From: Cupriavidus consociatus
Lineage (GTDB): Bacteria; Pseudomonadota; Gammaproteobacteria; Burkholderiales; Burkholderiaceae
DNA length: 64,000 bases
Direction: 5' to 3'
Assembly (NCBI RefSeq): GCF_017814975.1
Contig: NZ_JAGIQA010000015.1
Span: 62,001-126,000, forward strand
The notes beneath the pieces were generated by a model. The model worked only from the letters and a program-made list of their open reading frames with translations, did no database searches and was not told the origin of the DNA. Positions 51,956 through 59,991 of the stretch are shown here, piece after piece. How positions within the stretch are numbered: position 1 is the first letter of the stretch; each line of letters starts with the position of its first letter. A program made the position numbers and the translations under genes.

Positions 51956-52855
51956 TCACTCGGTCTGAAACATCCAGCTGAAATCGCATGTCTCCTGAGC
52001 CAGCGAGATGATGGACGAAATCAGCATGCTCTTCCTGTCGCTCTTGCAGATTGCAGCGTAGTTCGCTGGAGGCAAGGCGGGAGTGACCTGCAGGACCTCG
52101 AGAGCGCCTGCTTCGACCATGGGTGCAAGGCATTTCTTGGGCAGGTAGCTGATGCCCATGCCAGACACGGTCAGCCCGATGATGGCAACGACGCTGTTAC
52201 TGTAAAGCGCATTCTCGGGATGGACACCGTGGGCGCGGAGCCACTTGTTATAGAGTTGGCCGGTGCCTGACCGGTCATCCTGGGCCAGTAATCGCTGGTC
52301 TGCCAACTCATGCATGCGGTGTCGGCCTCTACGCTGAACTAACCCTGGCTTACACATCCACGCGTTCTCGACTGACCCGACCCGGGTAGAAACGAAACGC
52401 TGGTCGTCGAACACCTCTGGCGCAATCATCAAGTCCACCTCATCCGCGAGCAGCTTGTCGCGCAGCATCACGCTGACGTCGACGTGCGGCTCAATCACCA
52501 CTTTCGGATATTTGGCCTGGATAGCGCTCACAAGTCGGGGAAGCCAAGTCATGGCCGTCAGTTCCGTGACGCCAATTCGGACATGACGCTCCAGAACCTC
52601 GGGGCGCTGAAACCGCTCGACCGCTGCGTCCCTTTGCTCGAGCAGTCGCTTGGCGAGCAGGTACATCTCTTCGCCTTTCTCGGTCAGCCTCGCCGCGCGC
52701 ATTGAGCGGTCGAACAGAGGCGTATCGAACAACGCCTCCAGCTCCTGAATGCGCTTCGAGATGGCCGACTGCGTGGTGTGCATCTTGTTTGCGGCCTGAG
52801 CGAAGCCTCCCAGATGCACGACCCAGTAGATGGCTTCGAGTTGCTTGAACGTCAT
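51956..52855 (-). CDS. LysR-family transcriptional regulator (LTTR 8)
   Basis: 299 residues. HTH: QLEAIYWVVHLGGFAQAANK and QSAISKRIQELEALFDTPLF; effector domain begins VRIGVTELTAMTWLPRLVSA, and the ending AQETCDFSW mirrors the C-D-F endings of LTTR 6 and 7. It is divergent from the aconitase X operon and is its likely regulator, with a GGAATA/TATTCC palindrome just before its start codon. Confidence 0.92.
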   Translation of the reverse strand: MTFKQLEAIYWVVHLGGFAQAANKMHTTQSAISKRIQELEALFDTPLFDRSMRAARLTEKGEEMYLLAKRLLEQRDAAVERFQRPEVLERHVRIGVTELTAMTWLPRLVSAIQAKYPKVVIEPHVDVSVMLRDKLLADEVDLMIAPEVFDDQRFVSTRVGSVENAWMCKPGLVQRRGRHRMHELADQRLLAQDDRSGTGQLYNKWLRAHGVHPENALYSNSVVAIIGLTVSGMGISYLPKKCLAPMVEAGALEVLQVTPALPPANYAAICKSDRKSMLISSIISLAQETCDFSWMFQTE

Positions 52856-52892
52856 TCGTCGTCTGTCTCCGTGTCGCGATACATCGCCGTGA

Positions 52893-52910
52893 GGAATATA
52901 TATCTATTCC
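52893..52910. promoter_or_regulatory. Palindrome between LTTR 8 and the aconitase X operon
   Basis: GGAATA (52893-52898), 6-base spacer TATATC and TATTCC (52905-52910), in an AT-rich island 38 bases before the LTTR 8 start codon. Likely operator for autoregulation or operon control. Confidence 0.5.
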
Positions 52911-53154
52911 AATTTATCGCTTTTTTAGTCGCGAATCGAGTACCAAAATACATCCACATCGAGGTTGCCTGCAACGGTGACCCAGAACAGAAACAGTGCT
53001 TCCCCACAGCCACCTGCCGCCAGCGCAGACACAGTCTGTCTTCAAGCGGTGATGCCTCGGAGCTGCACTGGATTGATATCAAGCACGGAAAGCCTGGACT
53101 TTCCTAGCCCAGGAGCCGCAGCACGCGGTCCGGGTTGTACATGGAGACATCAGT

Positions 53155-54396
53155 ATGTTGCTGACTGAAGAAGAGACCCAGATGTTGAATGGGGACAAGG
53201 GCCCCGCCGTCAAGAAGGCCATGGAAATCCTGGTCGCCTTGGGCGAGAGCTTCGGAGCCGCAAGGCTCGTTCCTGTCAACAACGTACACATGGCTGGCTC
53301 TTCTGTGCTGGTTGCCGAAGAGGCAGGTACGCGCTTCGTGGAGGACATCCGCAAGCAAGGGGGTACCTTCATCACCCGAGTCACGACCAACCCGACGGCC
53401 GTCGACCCGACCCAGTGGAAAGACATCGGCATTCCCGAGTCGGATGCGGTCCTGCAGACGCGACTCACCGATGCCTATGCCGGCATGGGCGCGAACACCT
53501 GCAACACCTGCATTCCCTACCTGACCGGCAACTCGCCGCGTTTCGGTGAGCACATGGCCTGGGGCGAATCCTCGGCCGTGGTCTACGCGAACTCTGTCTG
53601 TGGTGCGCGCACCAACCGTGAAGGTGGCCCGAGCGGTCTTGCGTCGGCGCTGACTGGCCGTACGCCCGAGTATGGCTTCCACCTGAAGGAGAACCGCTAC
53701 GGCAAGTTCCTCATCAAGGTCGAAGTGCCGCTGACCGATATGACGGACTACGGCACGCTCGGTTACTTCGCCGGCAAGATTGCTGGCCAGGACACGCCCG
53801 TGTTCACTGGCATCCCGACGACGCCGACCCTGGAAGAACTCAAGGCGCTGAGCGCGGCGCTGGCTGCATCGGGCGCGGTGAGCATGTTCCACGCTGTGGG
53901 CGTGACGCCGGAAGCGCCGACGCTCAAGGAAGCGTTTGGTGGCGGCCAACCGGAAAAGGTGCTTGTGTTCGGCCAGCCCGAGAAGGAGCAGGCTGAGGCG
54001 GCCCTGAACAAGGAGCCGACCGATCACGTGGACTGGATTCTCGTCGGCTGCCCGAATGCATCCGTTCAGGAAATTCGCGAAGTTGCGGAAGCGCTGGAAG
54101 GCAAGAAGGTTCACAAGGACATCACCCTGTGGGTCACCACAGCGGGCGCAATGTACGCGATGGCAGAGCGCATGGGCTACATCAAGACCATCGAAGATGC
54201 CGGCGGCGTCGTGGTGCGCGAGACCTGCCCGTTCCTGGCCCGCAGCCGCGTCATTGCACCGACGAAGGGCTACAAGACGCTCACCACCAACTCCGCAAAG
54301 ATGGCGTTCTACGCGCCTGGCCAGTTTGGCCTGCCCACGCACTACGGGAATCTGCAACGCGTAATGAACGCCGCTGTCGCTGGCGTCTGGAGGTAA
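53155..54396 (+). CDS. Aconitase X large (catalytic) subunit
   Basis: 413 residues of the AcnX/DUF521 family, a divergent iron-sulfur aconitase superfamily. Visible: NTCIPYLTGNSPRFGEHMAW near residue 119 and the signature ESSAVVYANSVCGARTNREG near residue 140, with further cysteines in LVGCPNAS and RETCPFLA that can complete an Fe-S cluster. Known relatives are cis-3-hydroxy-L-proline dehydratase (bacteria) and phosphomevalonate dehydratase (archaea). The swivel subunit is encoded 5 bases downstream, so this is the two-subunit type. The neighbours (Bug receptor, RraA trio) do not fit simple hydroxyproline use, so the substrate may be a different hydroxy acid. Confidence 0.92.
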   Translation: MLLTEEETQMLNGDKGPAVKKAMEILVALGESFGAARLVPVNNVHMAGSSVLVAEEAGTRFVEDIRKQGGTFITRVTTNPTAVDPTQWKDIGIPESDAVLQTRLTDAYAGMGANTCNTCIPYLTGNSPRFGEHMAWGESSAVVYANSVCGARTNREGGPSGLASALTGRTPEYGFHLKENRYGKFLIKVEVPLTDMTDYGTLGYFAGKIAGQDTPVFTGIPTTPTLEELKALSAALAASGAVSMFHAVGVTPEAPTLKEAFGGGQPEKVLVFGQPEKEQAEAALNKEPTDHVDWILVGCPNASVQEIREVAEALEGKKVHKDITLWVTTAGAMYAMAERMGYIKTIEDAGGVVVRETCPFLARSRVIAPTKGYKTLTTNSAKMAFYAPGQFGLPTHYGNLQRVMNAAVAGVWR

Positions 54397-54401
54397 GCAT
54401 C

Positions 54402-54827
54402 ATGGCGACCACGAAATTTGTCCTGCAGGGCCGCAAGATTGTCACTGGCAAGGCCAAGGGTGAAGCGGTAGTGACGAGCGAAGCCATCAGCTTCAACGGC
54501 GGTGTCGACAACATGACCGGCATCGTCACGGAACCCGGGCACGAGCTCGAGGGCGTAAACATCGCTGGCAAAGTGCTCGTGTTCCGCACCGGCAAGGGTT
54601 CCACGGGCGGCTCGTACAAGATCTACGACATGGTTTCGCGCGGTACTGCACCTGTGGCCTTCATTCAGGTGGATCCTGAGCCCATCACGACGATTGGCGC
54701 GATTATCGGAAGCATTCCCGTCGTGGCCGGCCTGGACCAGAACCCGACGACGGCCATCGCGACCGGTGACTACATCGAACTCGATGCTGACGCAGGAACG
54801 GTCTCGGTGACCAGCGAACGCGAGTAG
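54402..54827 (+). CDS. Aconitase X small (swivel) subunit
   Basis: 141 residues of the DUF126 family, the swivelling domain that closes over the active site of AcnX. GEAVVTSEAISFNGGVD near residue 25 and VLVFRTGKGSTGGSYKIYDM near residue 64 are family hallmarks; the serine of G-K-G-S-T is the conserved catalytic residue. The ATG at 54402 follows the large-subunit stop by 5 bases. The much longer frame upstream lies inside the large-subunit gene. Confidence 0.92.
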   Translation: MATTKFVLQGRKIVTGKAKGEAVVTSEAISFNGGVDNMTGIVTEPGHELEGVNIAGKVLVFRTGKGSTGGSYKIYDMVSRGTAPVAFIQVDPEPITTIGAIIGSIPVVAGLDQNPTTAIATGDYIELDADAGTVSVTSERE

Positions 54828-54858
54828 GAGTAATCCGAACCCAAAGCAGGTTTAAGCA

Positions 54859-54889
54859 CCATCGCAAGTACCCACTTAACAAGCGATGG
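54859..54889 (+). other. Hairpin between aconitase X and Bug D genes
   Basis: CCATCGC (54859-54865) and GCGATGG (54883-54889) pair, with inner AAGT/ACTT arms in the loop. There is no T run, so it is more likely an mRNA processing or stability element than a terminator. Confidence 0.5.
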
Positions 54890-54966
54890 GCCGGCATTAG
54901 CGCCGATTTTCAGATGCGCTGACCCTCAGCACATTCGTAAAGAAAAAACCACCAATGGAGACAACC

Positions 54967-55935
54967 ATGACCCGACGTTTCTTCCACGTCGCTGCCGCTG
55001 CCTGCGCGGCGATTGTATGCCTTGCCGCAAATGCCGGCGAATGGCCCGCTCAAAAGCCCATTACGCTGGTGGTGCCGCTTGCTGCCGGCGGTAGCACCGA
55101 CTCGACCGCGCGCCTTCTGGCCGAGAGACTCGGCAAGGAAATCAAGCAGCAGATTATCGTGGAGAACCGCGCTGGTGCCGGCGGCAATATCGGGGCCGCA
55201 TACGTCGCCAAGGCTAATCCGGACGGCTACACGCTGCTGATGGCAACGAGCACCATCGCTACCAACGTGACGCTGTACAAGAGTATGGGCTTCGACCTGC
55301 GGAAGGACCTCATTCCCGTTTCGCAAGTCGCCTTGATTCCAAACGTGCTTGTTGTGAACAACAACGTTCCGGCGAAGACGTTGCCCGAGTTCATCGACTA
55401 CGTGCAGAAGAAGAAGGGGCCCATTACCTACGGTTCGGCTGGCAATGGCACCGCATCGCATCTGTCGGGCGCGCTGTTCAATAGCATGGCACATGCCGAT
55501 ATGCTGCACATCCCGTACAAGGGCGGCGCACCGGCGAACGCTGACCTGATTGGTGGCCAGATTCAGGCGGTGTTCGCACCGATGGTCGAAATTCTGCCAT
55601 TCATCGATGGCGGCAAGCTGCGTCCGCTGGCCGTGACGACGAAGGGTCGCTCGACACGCCTCCCCAATGTGCCGGCGGTGACGGAGTCGCTGCCGGGCTT
55701 CGAAGTGACGCTGTGGAATGGTGTGTTTGCACCGGCCAATACCCCGCAACCGGTTGTCGACAAACTGGCAGCCGGCATCCAGAAGGTGCTGCAGGACCCT
55801 GCCGTACGCAAGACTTTGGCTGACCAGGGCTCCACTGCAGTTGGGAACAAGCCGGCCGAGTTCAGGAAGATTGTGGACTCGGAAATCGACAAGTGGGGCA
55901 AGCTGGTCAAGTTGTCGGGCGCGAGCGTCGAGTAA
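54967..55935 (+). CDS. TctC/Bug-family periplasmic solute receptor (Bug D)
   Basis: 322 residues with a signal peptide ending near ANAGE. Start at 54967 chosen because GGAG lies 6 bases before it; the ATG at 54955 has none. ITLVVPLAAGGSTDSTARLL near residue 30, AKANPDGYTLLMATSTIATN and HIPYKGGAPANADLIGGQIQ near residue 180 are Bug landmarks. It is part of the aconitase X operon and presumably captures the operon's substrate. Confidence 0.92.
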   Translation: MTRRFFHVAAAACAAIVCLAANAGEWPAQKPITLVVPLAAGGSTDSTARLLAERLGKEIKQQIIVENRAGAGGNIGAAYVAKANPDGYTLLMATSTIATNVTLYKSMGFDLRKDLIPVSQVALIPNVLVVNNNVPAKTLPEFIDYVQKKKGPITYGSAGNGTASHLSGALFNSMAHADMLHIPYKGGAPANADLIGGQIQAVFAPMVEILPFIDGGKLRPLAVTTKGRSTRLPNVPAVTESLPGFEVTLWNGVFAPANTPQPVVDKLAAGIQKVLQDPAVRKTLADQGSTAVGNKPAEFRKIVDSEIDKWGKLVKLSGASVE

Positions 55936-55945
55936 TTGAAGGGCG

Positions 55946-57136
55946 ATGAACATGTCCATTGTTCCGATGCTGTCGCTGCGCTATTCCCTCGTAGCCACTG
56001 CAGTGGTGGCTCTGGCAGCGTGCGCCAATACGACGCCGACGCCCAGGCAGTCCTCGTACTACTTGTCGGTGCAGGATGGCCGAGCGGGCCTGACCGATGG
56101 CAAGCCGGTCGTCCGACAGTCAGGCGATACGCTGGCCGTCATCGAGCTTTCCGGAGGACACTTGCGGGTTGCGCAGCAAATCGCGATACCGACGTCGCTG
56201 GTAGGCCCCCCGAGTTCCATCGCCGTCACGCCTAACGGGCGCATGGCGCTGGTCAGCGCCGCGACCCGCCGCGACCCTGCAGATGCATCCAAGGTTATTC
56301 CCTATAACCTGGTGTCGATTGTGGCACTCGACCCGAGCGGCGCAACGGCACCGCGCGTCGTTGGCAGCGTGCATACCGGGGCGGGCGCATCGGGCATTTC
56401 TATCAACCGGGCCGGAAATCTGGCTCTCGTAGCCAACCGTGTCGAAGGTTCTGTGTCGGTGCTTGCCATCGATGGCGAAAAGGTCGAAGCCCTTGGAAAG
56501 GTGCAGCTCGGCGAGAAGGCCGGCCCTGCCCATGTTGCATTCACTCCGGACGGGCGTCGTGCGCTGGTAAGCCGCGATGGCGATAACCGCGTCAGCCTCC
56601 TGGCAATCGAGGGCCGCTCGGTGGCGCTCGAACAGCGGGACCTGTATGCCGGCCTTCGTCCCTACGGTCTGGACATTTCCCCTGACGGTGCGTGGGCAGC
56701 GGTAACCAACCTTGGCGGCGGGCAGGGCGACGCGGATACCGTAAGCCTGATTGACCTGCGCGCCAAGCAGCCGCGCGTTGTCGACACCGTGACCGTAGGC
56801 CAGACGCCCGAGGGCATCTTCTTCTCTCCTGACAGTCGTTTGGTCGGCGTGACGGTCATTGACGGTAGCAACAAGCCGCAAAGCTCGTCCTTCCACGGCA
56901 CGGCGCGGTACCGCCTGTTCAGCATCGACGATGGTCGGCTCCGGCCGACGGCACAGGTTGCTGGCGGGCAATGGCTGCAGGGCCATGCGTTCTCACCCGA
57001 CGGCAGCGCAGTGCTGGTCCAGGACGCGGCCAACCGTCAGATCCGCCTCTATCACAACACGAGCGGCACGCTGGCCGACAGCGGTGAGCGGCTGCAGATG
57101 GATGGAGCGCCATCGGCGCTGAAGCTCTGGCGCTGA
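55946..57136 (+). CDS. YVTN-type beta-propeller lipoprotein (lactonase-like fold)
   Basis: 396 residues. The N-terminus has a signal peptide with lipobox ALAAC near residue 27. Repeated blade motifs follow: SSIAVTPNGRMALVSAATR, GISINRAGNLALVANRVEGS, HVAFTPDGRRALVSRDGDNR, GLDISPDGAWAAVTNLGGGQ and HAFSPDGSAVLVQDAA, about seven blades. Proteins of this kind include 6-phosphogluconolactonase-like enzymes and periplasmic binding or sensing proteins. It starts 10 bases after Bug D and is inside a metabolic operon. It may be a lactonase for a lactone form of the substrate (inference), but no catalytic residues can be named. Confidence 0.8.
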   Translation: MNMSIVPMLSLRYSLVATAVVALAACANTTPTPRQSSYYLSVQDGRAGLTDGKPVVRQSGDTLAVIELSGGHLRVAQQIAIPTSLVGPPSSIAVTPNGRMALVSAATRRDPADASKVIPYNLVSIVALDPSGATAPRVVGSVHTGAGASGISINRAGNLALVANRVEGSVSVLAIDGEKVEALGKVQLGEKAGPAHVAFTPDGRRALVSRDGDNRVSLLAIEGRSVALEQRDLYAGLRPYGLDISPDGAWAAVTNLGGGQGDADTVSLIDLRAKQPRVVDTVTVGQTPEGIFFSPDSRLVGVTVIDGSNKPQSSSFHGTARYRLFSIDDGRLRPTAQVAGGQWLQGHAFSPDGSAVLVQDAANRQIRLYHNTSGTLADSGERLQMDGAPSALKLWR

Positions 57137-57215
57137 AGGAGTGGCACTGCAAATGCGCAATGCGTCATCAGGGAAGAACAACTACCTGGAATTGCTAATT
57201 TATAAAGGAACGAAC

Positions 57216-57887
57216 GTGAACAGCAACCCTTCCTTGCTCGAGCGCCTTGCGGGGCTCGACACCAATACGGTCTCCGACGCGCTCGACTTTCTGGGGTTGC
57301 CCGGCGCCACGGATGGCCTGCGTCCGCTGTGGGACTGCCCGAAGATTGTGGGTCGTGCCAGCACGATTCAGCTCGGCCCCAAGGCCGACGCAAAGCCGAC
57401 CGTCCACCTGATTTCGCCCGTTATCGACGCGGTCACGACTGACGACCGCATCCTCGTAATTTCGGGCGGTATCGACGGTATCTCGTGCTGGGGCGACATC
57501 CTGGCCAACGCTGCGGTGTCGAAGAACGTCCGCGGCTCGGTCATCGACGGCTACAGCCGCGACATCGAGGGCAGTGAATCGATTGGTTATCCGGTGTACG
57601 GCCGTGGCATCACGATGATTAGCGCCCGCAACCGCGTCATCCAGACCGGCTCCGGCGAGCCCGTGGAAGTTCGAGGCGTGATGGTGCATCAGGATGACTA
57701 CGTCATCGCCGACCGCTGCGGCACGGTGTTCGTGCCCGCCGCACGTATCGAGGAAGTGCTGGAACTGGGCGAGCGCATCGCCCGTCGCCAGGATGGTATG
57801 GTTGCTGCCGTACGTGCTGGTCGCCCGGTTGCGGAAGTCATGCACGACAAGGAGTTCGAAGCTATCAATCAAGGAGACAAGCAATGA
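57216..57887 (+). CDS. RraA-like aldolase/decarboxylase (RraA 2a)
   Basis: 223 residues with a GTG start at 57216 (AAAGGA ribosome site 6 bases before). Same sequence family as RraA 1a (30952-31644) and nearly identical over long stretches, for example LWDCPKIVGRASTIQLGPK, CWGDILANA and VIDGYSRDIEGSESIGYPVY with the D-G-x-x-R-D active site. The following RraA 2b starts inside its stop codon (ATGA), the same arrangement as in the other copy. Confidence 0.92.
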   Translation: MNSNPSLLERLAGLDTNTVSDALDFLGLPGATDGLRPLWDCPKIVGRASTIQLGPKADAKPTVHLISPVIDAVTTDDRILVISGGIDGISCWGDILANAAVSKNVRGSVIDGYSRDIEGSESIGYPVYGRGITMISARNRVIQTGSGEPVEVRGVMVHQDDYVIADRCGTVFVPAARIEEVLELGERIARRQDGMVAAVRAGRPVAEVMHDKEFEAINQGDKQ

Positions 57888-58561
57888 GCGCACCCGCCAT
57901 GAGTGCAGAAGACAAGGAGCTGGTTGCTCTGTTTGAAGGCCTGGACACGCCGGGCGTGTCGGATGCCATGGACAAGCTGGGTCTGCCTGGCCAGTGTCTG
58001 GGCATCGCGCCGCTGGACAATTACAAGGGCACCATTATTGGTCCCGCCTTTACGGTCAAGTACGTTTCCGCAACGACCCCGGCGGGCTCTGTCGGCGACT
58101 TTATCGACGACGTGGCTGAAGGCGATGTCGTTGTTCTGGATAACGACGGCCGGACCGACTGCACGGTATGGGGCGACATCATGACCCAGTACGCGGGTCT
58201 GCGCGGCATTCGCGCCACCGTTATCGATGGCGTATGTCGTGACGTGTCGAAGGCGCTGGGCGACGGCTATCCGCTGTTCACCCGCGGCCGCTTCATGCGC
58301 ACCGGCAAGGACCGAGTCCAGGTCGATGGCGTGAACGTACCGGTTTCCATCGGTACGGCCCGTGTCGCCGCCCGCGACATCGTCGTCGCGGACGCCAACG
58401 GTGTTGTCGTGGTGCCACGCGGCCGCGCCCGCGAAGTCGCTGATGTTGCTCGCAAAATCGAGGGCGTGGAATTGCAGATTCGCGACCAGATAGCCCAAGG
58501 CAAGACCCTCGGCCAGGCGCGCGAAGCGCTGGGCTACCACACGCTGCAAAGGAAGCCATGA
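57884..58561 (+). CDS. RraA-like aldolase/decarboxylase (RraA 2b)
   Basis: 225 residues. Near-duplicate of RraA 1b (30296-30955): EDKELVALFEGLDTPGVSDA, AFTVKYVSATTPAGSVGDFI, CTVWGDIMTQYAG and VIDGVCRDVSKALGDGYPLF. It is overlapped by 4 bases with both neighbours, so the three RraA genes form one translationally coupled block. Confidence 0.92.
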   Translation: MSAPAMSAEDKELVALFEGLDTPGVSDAMDKLGLPGQCLGIAPLDNYKGTIIGPAFTVKYVSATTPAGSVGDFIDDVAEGDVVVLDNDGRTDCTVWGDIMTQYAGLRGIRATVIDGVCRDVSKALGDGYPLFTRGRFMRTGKDRVQVDGVNVPVSIGTARVAARDIVVADANGVVVVPRGRAREVADVARKIEGVELQIRDQIAQGKTLGQAREALGYHTLQRKP

Positions 58562-59208
58562 TGAACGCAACGCAAAACCCCTACAGCGACGCCCAGCTGG
58601 AGCAGGCACGCAAGCTGGGCACGTCCACGCTGTTCGAGGCTTCTGGCATCGCCACGACGTCTGTCGACCCGCTGGTCCGCACCATATGGCCGGGTACATC
58701 CGTTGCCGGTCCTGCGTATCCGCTGGAATGCTCGCCAGGCGACAACCTGGCCATTCACATCGCCATGGAAAAGGTACCGCGCGGTAGCGTGCTGGTCGTG
58801 TCCACTGGCGGCTTCGTAGCCGGCTACTGGGGCGAGGTACTGACCGTTGCAGCCGAGGCTGCCGGCGTTGTGGGTCTGGTCATCGACGGTGGCGTCCGTG
58901 ATATCGCGGCGCTGACCGCCCGTCGTTTCCCGGTGTTTTCCCGTGGCATTTCGGTACGCGGCACCATCAAGGCAAGTGTCCCGTCGGTTGGCCAGCCACT
59001 GAGCTTCACCGGCACGCCAGTCGCTTCCGGCGACCTCGTGGTGGCGGACGATGATGGCGTGATTGTCATCCCCGCAGCACACGTCAGTGCCACGCTGGAC
59101 CGCGGCCAGGCCCGCTTCGACAAGGAAGCGCGCATTATGGACGAACTGACCAAAGGCCATACGACGCTGGACCTGCTGGGCCTCTCCAGCTGGCGAGAAG
59201 GCGCATAA
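58558..59208 (+). CDS. RraA-like aldolase/decarboxylase (RraA 2c)
   Basis: 216 residues (ATG at 58558 or 58561). LGTSTLFEASGIATTSVDPL near residue 20, GEVLTVAAEAAGVVGLVIDG near residue 91 and GGVRDIAALTARRFPVFSRG near residue 111 include the active-site arginine and aspartate. It has no counterpart in the 29-32 kb cassette and is a third type. Last gene of the aconitase X operon, followed by a stable hairpin. Confidence 0.9.
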   Translation: MMNATQNPYSDAQLEQARKLGTSTLFEASGIATTSVDPLVRTIWPGTSVAGPAYPLECSPGDNLAIHIAMEKVPRGSVLVVSTGGFVAGYWGEVLTVAAEAAGVVGLVIDGGVRDIAALTARRFPVFSRGISVRGTIKASVPSVGQPLSFTGTPVASGDLVVADDDGVIVIPAAHVSATLDRGQARFDKEARIMDELTKGHTTLDLLGLSSWREGA

Positions 59209-59231
59209 GCACTCGTGCGGTTGGTATAAAG

Positions 59232-59267
59232 GCATCGGTCAGGTACATAGGGTTTCCTGGCCGATGC
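59232..59267 (+). other. Stable hairpin at the end of the RraA/aconitase X operon
   Basis: GCATCGGTCAGG (59232-59243) pairs with CCTGGCCGATGC (59256-59267), 12 base pairs with one G-T pair and a 12-base loop. No T run follows, so it may protect the transcript end or assist factor-dependent termination. Confidence 0.6.
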
Positions 59268-59589
59268 GCTTGTCGGCTGCCTGCTCGCTGAACTATTCGA
59301 AGGCGTTCGACCATATGTTGACCCGGCGCCTTACGACCCGAAGCGGCATACGTAGCAAGGTGGAGGTGCATGGTGCAACCAGGCGTTAGTTTCCGACGCG
59401 AGTAAGGCGGGTGTTCTTTGCCTTCGCTGCGCTCTGAACGTGGTCATCGCAGATGTTGAAGCCCTATGCCCTGGCGACAGTTGCGCGTTTATCGAGCATG
59501 CCGGATGTCCCCACATTTGGACACCTGTCAACAAGGCAGCAGGCGTTTACGAGGGGTAGTGCTGTTCGGACAGGACCGGCGGCTCTGGC
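59268..59589. other. Intergenic region, nothing recognised
   Basis: About 320 bases between the operon-end hairpin and the leftward hypothetical gene. Short open frames on both strands have no recognisable product and no ribosome sites. Confidence 0.5.
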
Positions 59590-59991
59590 CTACTCAGAGA
59601 GTGGAGCGTCCACAATAACACTGGTTCTAAGCCGACGGATGCGCGGGTCAACAAAGTACCCCCCGCCCTCCACGTAGCGCAAATACGCGCGTTCGCAAAC
59701 CTGGCACTCCGAGACGGTGCAGCGGTTGTAAGGAAAGTAGAGCGGAGCAATCGGTGCTTCGGCCGACCACAGGGTTGTGCCCTGAGGGTGATACTCCTCA
59801 TACGTCCCCTCGGTGTAGACGTCGCGAACCAGAGTGCCGATGATGCGAAGCTGTTGCTCTGGGAAGGAGACGGGCAACGAGGTCCATTCGTCGAGTTCAG
59901 GGGCGCAACACGCACAATCTACAGTTACAGCATCGGTGCGGCGGGCGAGAGCTTGCAGGGCGTCAAATTGCAGGAAGGTTTCGTTTTCCAC
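59590..59991 (-). CDS. Cysteine-rich conserved-looking hypothetical protein
   Basis: 133 residues, no family recognised. It holds two cysteine groups: VDCACCAPELDEW near residue 25 and PYNRCTVSECQVCERAYLRY near residue 87, followed by EGGGYFVDPRIRRLRTSVIV. Six cysteines in two clusters suggest a bound metal (zinc or Fe-S) or disulfides; there is no signal peptide. GC-rich third positions and a start on ATG support coding. It lies between the aconitase X operon and LTTR 9. Confidence 0.6.
   Translation of the reverse strand: MENETFLQFDALQALARRTDAVTVDCACCAPELDEWTSLPVSFPEQQLRIIGTLVRDVYTEGTYEEYHPQGTTLWSAEAPIAPLYFPYNRCTVSECQVCERAYLRYVEGGGYFVDPRIRRLRTSVIVDAPLSE

Noticed and set aside
53104..54357. 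Long open frame on the minus strand across the aconitase X gene
   Set aside because: It is antisense to a strongly supported gene, full of Arg/His/Gly typical of shadow frames in GC-rich DNA, and has no family similarity.
54910..55959. Long minus-strand open frame across the Bug D gene
   Set aside because: Antisense shadow of a clear receptor gene; no ribosome site or recognisable motif.
59135..59534. Minus-strand open frames around 59.2-59.5 kb
   Set aside because: No recognisable protein, partly antisense to the last RraA gene and the operon-end hairpin.
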